Assembly: GCA_013331625.1 (NCBI GenBank) | Contig: DUGC01000075.1 | Location: 2,505-8,944 of the forward strand | DNA length: 6,440 nucleotides | Direction of reading: 5' to 3' | Origin: Candidatus Iainarchaeum sp. | GTDB taxonomy: Archaea > Iainarchaeota > Iainarchaeia > Iainarchaeales > Iainarchaeaceae | In this document: positions 1-5,600 of the stretch, piece after piece | Layout of the letters: the number at the start of each line of letters is the position of its first letter | Position numbering within the stretch: the stretch's first letter is position 1 | The notes under the pieces: generated by a model | Seen by the model: the letters and a program-made list of their open reading frames with translations, nothing else | What the model was told of the DNA's origin: nothing | Databases searched by the model: none | Program-made: the position numbers and the translations under genes

Positions 1-489
1 ATTAAATATCCTCTTAAGTTTCATCCTGCCAATAGTAACCGTATCCATCACGGTGGGAATGGTATATTGGGCTACACTCTCGAATGACTGGGTTGCAAGC
101 TCTTCAACCATTGCAGGACTACTAGAAATTGAATCAAGAGAATCAAGAGCGATAATATCGTAATCTGATTTTTTTATTTCTGTTAGGATAAAATCCACAA
201 CACTAGCATTTGATGTATCAACAGAAACAATCTTCAATGATGGCACTTTTGTAGGGTCCCATCCAAATTGTTTCATCTGCCTTTCAAGTCTTCCATCATT
301 CTGTTCTAAGTTTAAGTAAAGGCACCTTTTACCCTTAAGCGCATTTTTGTATAGGATTTCCATGCATAAAATACTTTTTCCCGTACCTGGAGTACCTGCA
401 ATAAGTACAACTATCCCTTGGGGTATTCCACCCCCTAACATGGAATCTAGTCCTTCAATATATGTAGCTATTTTATCATTCATTGCCAT
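1..489 (-). CDS. KaiC/RadA-like RecA-superfamily ATPase, N-terminal part (gene runs off left edge)
   Basis: The visible 163 residues are the start of a RecA-fold ATPase of the archaeal KaiC-like type, often linked to signal transduction. It opens with the family signature EGLDSMLGGGIPQG (residues 12-25). A Walker A loop AGTPGTGKS follows at residues 31-39. A beta strand ending in E62-Q63 sits where the KaiC family has its catalytic glutamate pair, and a Walker B strand (YDIIALDS, 110-117) follows. The last visible residues (RMKLKRIFN) fit the helix before the next core strand, so the rest of the core lies outside the window. ATG at 489 is chosen because it lies about 29 nt from the centre of a TATA box, as expected for a leaderless archaeal message; ATG at 483 is an alternative. 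The coding sequence is AT-rich, unlike the gene at 548. Its cellular partner cannot be told from this window. Confidence in the family is high; the exact role is unknown. Confidence 0.93.
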   Translation of the reverse strand, partial: MAMNDKIATYIEGLDSMLGGGIPQGIVVLIAGTPGTGKSILCMEILYKNALKGKRCLYLNLEQNDGRLERQMKQFGWDPTKVPSLKIVSVDTSNASVVDFILTEIKKSDYDIIALDSLDSISSSPAMVEELATQSFESVAQYTIPTVMDTVTIGRMKLKRIFN

Positions 490-506
490 CAAATCCACCC
501 AATTAG

Positions 507-525
507 GCAAAAGATATATATAAAC
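507..525 (+). promoter_or_regulatory. Archaeal BRE/TATA box for the coiled-coil gene, shared with the divergent gene
   Basis: On the plus strand GCAAAAG (507-513), a plausible BRE, precedes TATATATAAA (515-524). The TATATATA core is centred 29.5 nt from the A of the ATG at 548, so this transcript would also be leaderless. The palindromic core is the same one that would serve the minus-strand gene. A perfect 8-bp palindrome TGCATGCA (532-539) lies between the box and the start; it could be a regulator site but may be chance. Confidence 0.58.
513..525 (-). promoter_or_regulatory. Archaeal TATA box for the KaiC-like gene
   Basis: Read on the minus strand, this is a GAAGG stretch followed by TTTATATATAT, which resembles a BRE plus TATA box. 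The TATATATA core (515-522) is centred 29.5 nt from the A of the ATG at 489. Archaeal TATA boxes usually sit about 26-27 nt before the transcription start, so the message would begin 0-3 nt before the ATG and be leaderless or nearly so. Confidence 0.62.
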
Positions 526-547
526 CTTCGGTGCATGCATTACCAGA

Positions 548-901
548 ATGGAAGTGGTGAGGATGGAAGAGCTTTCTGATGAGAAGAAAACCGAGTTGTG
601 GAAGGCGTTCCACAGCACTGATCTGTTCGGCGCCCCTTACACCGAGTTTTCCAAAAAGCTCGCGCGCATGAAGATGCTGCAGAACTTCTACTTCAATGAT
701 GACATTTTCAGGCGCGAAATCGATGGCTTGCGCCAGAAGATGGAGAAAAAAAAGGTTGCACTCAAGGCGGTAGACAAGAAAATCGATGAGCTTGTTGCAG
801 AAGCGGATTACAGGCGCTATATTGCAAGCTTTGAGAGCATGAAGGAAAATTTCGAGGCAAGGAAGAAGGAAATGGCAAAGGTCGAAGAGGCCTTCCGCTG
901 A
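548..901 (+). CDS. Small charged coiled-coil protein, function unknown
   Basis: I do not recognise this 117-residue protein. It is rich in Lys, Glu, Arg and Asp and contains no cysteine, signal peptide or membrane segment, so it is probably cytoplasmic. Residues 1-50 look like short helices (LWKAFHSTDLFGAPYTEF, 17-34). Residues 52-116 form one long amphipathic helix, probably a coiled coil. ATG 548 is preferred because it sits at leaderless distance from the TATA box at 515-522. ATG 563 (MEELSDEKK) is the alternative, but its GGTGAGG lies immediately before the codon, too close for a normal Shine-Dalgarno site. The gene is divergent from the KaiC-like gene and convergent with the hypothetical gene at 905, with a 3-nt gap. 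Its codons are clearly GC-richer than those of the KaiC-like gene (NNC/NNG endings common). The shared promoter suggests co-expression with the ATPase, which is inference. Confidence 0.75.
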   Translation: MEVVRMEELSDEKKTELWKAFHSTDLFGAPYTEFSKKLARMKMLQNFYFNDDIFRREIDGLRQKMEKKKVALKAVDKKIDELVAEADYRRYIASFESMKENFEARKKEMAKVEEAFR

Positions 902-904
902 AAA

Positions 905-1333
905 CTATTTTTTCTCTTCGATTGCATTGAGTATCTGGCTGACTTTGCCCGCTATTGAGGCCCTTGCAAATTGTGGCAGCGCCATCAGATCGTTTATTTT
1001 ATCGGTATTACTCCTGATCCTTGAAAGCGGGTTCCTGGCATTGTGGCCCTTCAGGCTGTTTATGATTGCCGCTATGCCGCGGATTCCTACCGCCTGCTCA
1101 AGGGGAGTGAACGATCGCGAGCCCAGCTTTGTTACAATCTCGGTTACCGACAAATCAAAACTTTGCCGCGCTCTTAGGCGCCATCCTGCGCGGTGCCCGA
1201 CCCCATATTCAGGGTGGCTCCTGCTTGGGTGGCCAGCGTGGCTTTGGAATGAATCCGTCTTTCTTGGACTTGCTCCCCTAAGCATATTCTTATCACAAAA
1301 ACAAGGCTGCCGGAAAATAAAAAACCCGCACAT
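905..1333 (-). CDS. Hypothetical protein; C-terminal 84 residues credible, 5' part doubtful and possibly frameshifted
   Basis: The intact frame starts at ATG 1333 and gives 142 residues, but its two halves look different. The last 84 residues (from F at 1157-1159) look like a real protein: FDLSVTEIVTKLGSRSFTPL, then a helical region with IRGIAAIINSLKG and a KINDLMALPQFARASIAGKV stretch, ending NAIEEKK. Its codon use is like that of the gene at 548. The first 58 residues are rich in Cys, His, Arg, Pro and Ser and read like non-coding sequence. A second start, ATG 1184, reads MAPKSAAKF and then hits TGA. Moving one base forward at that TTT TGA joins it exactly to DLSVTEI, giving a natural protein of 92 residues. 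I therefore suspect the true gene is about 905-1184 with a one-base indel or a +1 frameshift. No known family was recognised. Confidence 0.5.
   Translation of the reverse strand: MCGFFIFRQPCFCDKNMLRGASPRKTDSFQSHAGHPSRSHPEYGVGHRAGWRLRARQSFDLSVTEIVTKLGSRSFTPLEQAVGIRGIAAIINSLKGHNARNPLSRIRSNTDKINDLMALPQFARASIAGKVSQILNAIEEKK
908..913 (+). terminator. Oligo-T stretch after the coiled-coil gene
   Basis: A run of six T follows the stop codon at 899-901 by 6 nt. Oligo-T without a hairpin is enough for intrinsic termination in many archaea. Here it coincides with the last lysine codons of the converging minus-strand gene, so it could simply be coding sequence. Confidence 0.35.
1155..1184 (-). other. 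Alternative 5' coding segment MAPKSAAKF ending at TTT TGA
   Basis: This nine-codon frame starts at ATG 1184 and stops at TGA 1157-1155. The TGA follows TTT, and the minus strand reads TTTT at 1160-1157. Dropping one T, or a +1 slip of the phenylalanine tRNA from TTT to the next TTT, puts the ribosome in the frame of the credible C-terminal 84 residues. The join would read AAKFDLSVTEI. No strong Shine-Dalgarno site is visible before the ATG. Confidence 0.35.
1185..1333. other. GC-rich stretch with no well-supported gene
   Basis: Open frames cross this stretch on both strands, but none gives a convincing protein. It holds three closely spaced copies of GGGTGGC or GCGTGGC (1212-1218, 1227-1233, 1236-1242). 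The ends CTTAGG (1173-1178) and CCTAAG (1277-1282) could pair. This may be leader sequence for the minus-strand gene or decayed coding sequence. No tRNA or other known RNA signature was seen. Confidence 0.35.
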
Positions 1334-1349
1334 TCAACCAATTGGTTGA
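1334..1349. promoter_or_regulatory. Perfect 16-bp palindrome, possible operator
   Basis: TCAACCAATTGGTTGA is identical to its own reverse complement. It lies directly upstream of AT-rich promoter-like sequence for the plus-strand secretion operon and at the 5' end of the longest minus-strand frame, which is the right place for a dimeric helix-turn-helix regulator. No regulator gene is present in the window, so its use as an operator is inferred. Confidence 0.4.
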
Positions 1350-1350
1350 T

Positions 1351-1374
1351 TGAATTTAAACCGCGCATTAATTA
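1351..1374 (+). promoter_or_regulatory. AT-rich promoter candidates upstream of the secreted-protein operon
   Basis: Two AT-rich elements could serve as TATA boxes. TGAATTTAAA (TTTAAA at 1355-1360) would place the transcript start near 1384. ATTAATTA (1367-1374) is centred about 28 nt before ATG 1398 and would give a leaderless message from there. Neither is a strong consensus, and the choice cannot be made by eye. Confidence 0.35.
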
Positions 1375-1469
1375 CCCAGCCCTGTACATTCTCTTTAATG
1401 AGTGAAGGAGGGAAAAACGGAACTGCGGATTTCCCTTCGTATACGGTTAATAAGGGGTTAGAGGCAAGT

Positions 1470-1763
1470 ATGCTATCGGGGTGGGTTTGGGTTAAGCGGC
1501 TTTTTAACGGATTGATCGGGGAATCTGTGAAGGGGTGGTTGCCTTTGTTTTTTGTAAAATCTTTGGTTGTGATTTTGGTTTTTCTCTTTTTGGTGCCAAT
1601 GGTAGTTGGCGAGCAAATGCCTATTACTGCCCATAATTTTGTGCAGATAGTTGCTAAGGAAAAAAGGGGCGTGCTGATTCAAATTCCGCAAAAAACAACT
1701 GTGCGGGTGTCAATCGCTGAAAAGATGAGCATTGGAGTTGAGCGTGATTCTAATGAGGGTTAA
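1470..1763 (+). CDS. Short signal-peptide/membrane-anchored protein; probably the N-terminal part of the next ORF's product
   Basis: The product begins with a charged, tryptophan-rich N-terminus. A hydrophobic segment (SLVVILVFLFLVPMVV) ending VVGEQ follows and could be a signal peptide or membrane anchor. About 45 extracytoplasmic residues come next, with no recognised domain. ATG 1470 is chosen because GAGG (1461-1464) lies 5 nt upstream. ATG 1398 (MSEGGKNG) fits a leaderless start. GTG 1527, after GGGGA, would give the neatest signal peptide (VKGWLPLFFVKSLVV). The frame ends in TAA 1761-1763, inside the next ORF, which lacks any export signal of its own although its domain is normally extracytoplasmic. 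Removing one G from GGG 1757-1759 joins the two (RDSNEVKEQVIVP). I think one frameshifted gene is about as likely as two translationally coupled genes. Confidence 0.55.
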   Translation: MLSGWVWVKRLFNGLIGESVKGWLPLFFVKSLVVILVFLFLVPMVVGEQMPITAHNFVQIVAKEKRGVLIQIPQKTTVRVSIAEKMSIGVERDSNEG

Positions 1764-2511
1764 GGAGCAAGTGATTGTGCCTGATACTGATGAAAATGTT
1801 TCCGGGTTTATTCCGATAAGTGGTTTACCTATGCAGAGTGAAAATGGGCCTATATGGTATATCCGGCCAAGTGATGGAGATTATTACGATGAACCGCTTG
1901 GTACAGGAATTGACTCTATAATGCCCTTTGATTCAAATGATTATGGGAAATATGGGGTTCCTTGGAAACGTCCTTATTCTAAAGACCAAGACGAGAATGC
2001 CCTGGAAAGTTATGGCTGCGTTAACGAGGGGTGTAATGATACGAGTGGAATTGATTCTCCTCAGTTAAATGCTGGCAGAGACGCTGAAAAAGACAATTCA
2101 CAATCTGCCACATCGAACCAGGACAAAGTGAACATGGATTTTTTTGGCGAAAGGGTGGGCATTGAAAAGAATCAGGGCAATGAAACAAAGATAGTTTCTG
2201 GCGGGGTAATGGCGACTACAAAAGAAAGTGTTGAGGTTGACCAGAACAAGCTGAAAATCTCGGGAAACATGATAAGTATCGCGCCTTCTATTGCATCGGA
2301 AAAGGCAATTAGGGCTGTTGGAAATCAGGAAGTTGAAAGGATTTCAATACAAACAGAAAACAATCCAGTTTATGCCGTTGAAGGAAAAAAATATGTAAAG
2401 ATCGTTTGGATAATCCCTGTCGAAGTGAGCACGATTACCAAGGTTGATGCGCAAACCGCGGAAGTGGTTTTGGTCGAAAAGCCTTGGTGGAGCCTCTTTG
2501 CAATGGGTTGA
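1753..2511 (+). CDS. PepSY-like domain protein, probably extracytoplasmic
   Basis: The last ~75 of 252 residues (about 172-246) follow a PepSY-like pattern common in archaeal secreted proteins. It starts with a helix (SIASEKAIRAVGN), continues with NPVYAVEGKKYVKIVWIIPV, then a VDAQT turn (231-235) and the terminal PWWSLFAM. Known PepSY domains occur as protease propeptides and as secreted regulators. Residues 1-170 are acidic and rich in Asn, Asp, Gly and Ser (DGDYYDEPLG, YGKYGVPWKRPYS), with two close cysteines in CVNEGC, and look like an extracellular low-complexity linker. ATG 1753 is chosen because GTGAT (1744-1748), complementary to the 16S tail, lies 4 nt upstream. TTG 1732 and GTG 1744 are alternatives. 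There is no signal peptide in this frame; the export signal lies in the overlapping ORF just upstream. The next gene starts 6 nt after the stop. Confidence 0.72.
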   Translation: MRVKEQVIVPDTDENVSGFIPISGLPMQSENGPIWYIRPSDGDYYDEPLGTGIDSIMPFDSNDYGKYGVPWKRPYSKDQDENALESYGCVNEGCNDTSGIDSPQLNAGRDAEKDNSQSATSNQDKVNMDFFGERVGIEKNQGNETKIVSGGVMATTKESVEVDQNKLKISGNMISIAPSIASEKAIRAVGNQEVERISIQTENNPVYAVEGKKYVKIVWIIPVEVSTITKVDAQTAEVVLVEKPWWSLFAMG

Positions 2512-2512
2512 T
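2506..2512 (+). promoter_or_regulatory. Ribosome binding site overlapping the upstream stop codon
   Basis: GGTTGAT, close to the archaeal GGTGAT site, overlaps the TGA stop (2509-2511) and lies 5 nt before ATG 2518. This spacing fixes the start of the large secreted protein and suggests translational coupling with the PepSY-like ORF. Confidence 0.45.
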
Positions 2513-2517
2513 AATCC

Positions 2518-2604
2518 ATGGGAAACATACCTAAACATTTATGGTTTTTGGCTATACTTTCCGTTCTGTTACTAACCTCAACCATTTTTGCGGAAGCCTT
2601 GGCA
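2518..2604 (+). other. Signal peptide coding segment of the large surface protein
   Basis: The N-terminus has a single basic group (K6-H7), a hydrophobic core (residues 8-24) and small residues before two possible cleavage points, FA|EA after residue 25 and ALA|IQ after residue 29. This marks the protein as Sec-exported. Confidence 0.85.
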
Positions 2605-5600
2605 ATACAAAAAATTGATTATCAAGGCAAATTAATCGAGAAAAAAGCAATTGCCGAAAAAATTGTTCAAGAAGAAAGTATGACAAGATCAAGCATTGTC
2701 GGTGCTGATGCAGTTTTTGATTTGCCCTCAATGGATTACATTCCACTGGGAAATAGTGAAATGCCTCTTGTGGCTGATGCGAATTCTATTGGCGTGGTGC
2801 CTGATAGAAACACTGATTACTCAAAAATAAATTTCAATGAAGACAAGCTTGGGGTTCGAGAAGGTTTTTATGAAAAAAAGTTGCCCCCCCAGCGACTTGA
2901 CTTGAATGATGCCAATAGCTTGGAAATGGTTTCAGTGCAGGATGCCGGTGACATGGGCAGCACTAACACGTGCACTTCATCCTCAACAACTGACCTTTGG
3001 GCCAATTGGTATTATGAATACCTGGATTATTCGGCTGATATTGATTGGTACAAAGGATACAGAGCAGGAACAAATTCCTTGAGGTTTATTCTTGTACCGC
3101 CAATAGGCAAGGATTATGACCTGAAAATTTATGATTCGTGTGCCAACTTGGTGAAAACCTGTGATGGCGCTACATCCGGCCAGATTGAAAGCTGCACCGC
3201 AACAGTGACTGACGATTTTTATGTGAAAGTGTATGGGTACAATGACGTTTACAGCACGACTGCCCCTTATACACTAGCTGCAAGAGGCTCCGGATCATGT
3301 AATATCACAATGAACACAGGCGCCTCATCAAAAAATGAATACCTGTGCAATGACTCCATCAGGGTAGATAATACGAAAATAAACAACAATAACCCGATTA
3401 TAATGCTATACCCGACAATTGCTTACCTTTTTTTTGAGGAACTATACACTCCAAACAAAAACCTGTACCAAAGGCTCAGAGCCCAAAATTTCACTTATGT
3501 TCCATACAGTTCAACAGTTACCCAAACAGGAGGGACTTTTATCCCGCCAACACAAGGAGGCTGGCCTGACTCCGGAAATTATACTGAAAGGGGGTTTATC
3601 CTTGGGTGGTGCGGCAATAATTACGACAATATCCAAACAGTTGAAACAACAACCAATCCGCGTGTTTCTTGCACGGCAGGCTCAATCACAGGTTACAACG
3701 GATCGCCGGAAAAAAATTCTTTTTCTTGTAGTGAAGACATTGTAACCAGTGGCCATATATTCGAGAACACCAGCAACACATATCCATTCAATTATAGTTT
3801 ATATGCTCAACTCAAAGACCCTGACGGAACTGTAATAGATTCCACAACCACGCCAAATCAAACACTAAATGCTATAAACTCTGACTCGTGGAAAATCACG
3901 TTCCCCGCCCCTATTGGCGGCTGGGCAAAAAAAGGAACATATACTGTAAAAGCGTGGGTGGATGGAACCTTTTCGGATGGAAGAAGGGCCATGGCAGAAA
4001 GCTATGCATACCCATATGTTCCCGATGCTCCGTGCAAAAAAGCCTGCGAAGTCCAATCCAATTCCGCGTGGGTTGAGCAGGACGGGAAATGCAACGAGCA
4101 GATAATTGCCAAGCACCAGTTCGACAACACAGGCACAAGAACCTTTCCGCACAATGCGAACTTTTACCTCTATGACCAAAGCAACAACAGAATAAAAGCT
4201 ACGTCAAACTCGTATTCTATTGACCCGAATAGGAGCTTAATATGGGCTGTAAAGTGGAACGTGCCACAGGGAGGCTGGAAACCCGGAACTTACAGGTCGG
4301 AAGCCTATACAGATGGCACGTGTACGGGCGGCGGGACATCATCAGCTTCAAACTCCGTAACAGCCAGCATACCGCAAAGTTGTGGGGACACGGCGTGTTC
4401 TGGAATGATCAATGTTTCAGTGAACGACGGGGCATCAAACCCGGTTCCTGATGCAAAGGCATACATCGATAGTTCATACCACTCCAGCACCAACGCAAGC
4501 GGAAATGCTTCAATACCAGTTTCCGACAGCGCATGCGGAAGAAGCCACAGCATAGGGATTTACTGCTCAGACGGAACTTACTGCGACACGAAATCGACAT
4601 CCATAAGCACCAATGGCGACTCCAAAAGCCTGCCATTTAGCTGCGGCGTGTGCGCAAAAACACAAAACCTCACAGTCAGCGCGACAACAAACAAGGAATC
4701 CTACCGCCTCAATGAAACAATAAGGCTGGAAACAACTGTGCGCGCCCAAGGAAACAATATTGATGCGTCAAACCTATCTATAAATGATCCATTCACAGGT
4801 CAGACAATACGCACAGCCACAAGCAACGGAACAAACACTTACAATTCCACGGCCTCGAAAACTGGAGTACAAACATTCACGATTTCTGCAAGTAAAAGCG
4901 GTTACAATTCAGCAAGCGCGAGCAAAAGCGTTGCAGTGAGCCAGGAACTGTCCACGATTTATGTTTCCGTTGCCAACAGTGACGGGACACAAATGGAAGG
5001 GGCGAGACTCTACCTTGACAGCACCTATAGCGGAACAACTGAGTCATCAGGCAAAAAAACATTATCGACCACGGCAGGCAACCATATTGTTGAAGCCACG
5101 TGCCCTGCCATTGAATACTGCGGCAGCACAAGCGGCTACTTCAGCGGCCAGAAAAACATAAGCTTCAAATGCAACTGCGACATTGATGCGGATGGCGACG
5201 GGTTGAGCGCGAGCGAAGAGGAAATAATCGGCAGCGACCCGTACAATGCAAACAGCAACCTTGCAAGCGCCCTTATCACACATGGAGCTGTGAATTCATG
5301 TCTCAATCCTGTTGCAGGATTTATTCCTTTTGCATCAGAAAGCGATAGAAATATTATTGTTAAAAATATGGGCTCCATGGATTACACACAGTTGTCAGCT
5401 GCAATGTCAGGAAAAACAATTTTGCTCAATGCGACGGTTCAAAGCACAAACATAGCCCCGAATAGCATTGAGACCAAGACAATCACGCTGAAAAAATTGT
5501 TTGGCGAATATGAAAATACAAAAGCGTTTGCCGCGCGCGACGGAACAGTTGTTGTAATTGCGGACAACCAATCAGGAGCAACGGCCATTACGATTGTTTC

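Noticed and set aside
490..540. Longer start (ATG 540) for the KaiC-like ATPase
   Set aside because: The extension would run through the TATA box, and the added residues precede the normal start of the family.
1185..1290. tRNA or known ncRNA in the GC-rich stretch
   Set aside because: No T-loop GTTC-type box, anticodon arm or RNase P/SRP consensus could be found on either strand.
927..1349. Plus-strand open frame of 140 codons
   Set aside because: It lies antisense to the credible minus-strand gene. Its product is a patchwork of hydrophobic and Cys/Trp-rich stretches, and no start signal or family is apparent.
1350..1397. TTG 1350 as start of the signal-peptide ORF
   Set aside because: It overlaps the candidate TATA element, has no ribosome binding site, and better starts exist at 1398, 1470 and 1527.
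3419..3745. Alternative plus-strand frame of 108 codons
   Set aside because: It overlaps repeat 1 of the giant protein in another frame and has no ribosome binding site or plausible domain.
3865..4179. Minus-strand open frame of 104 codons inside the giant gene
   Set aside because: The plus strand here encodes well-matched repeats 2 and 3 with conserved motifs, so the antisense frame is a shadow.
3298..4380. Recent DNA-level tandem repeat or CRISPR-like array
   Set aside because: The copies are similar only at protein level; nucleotide identity is limited to short stretches around the GGW codons.
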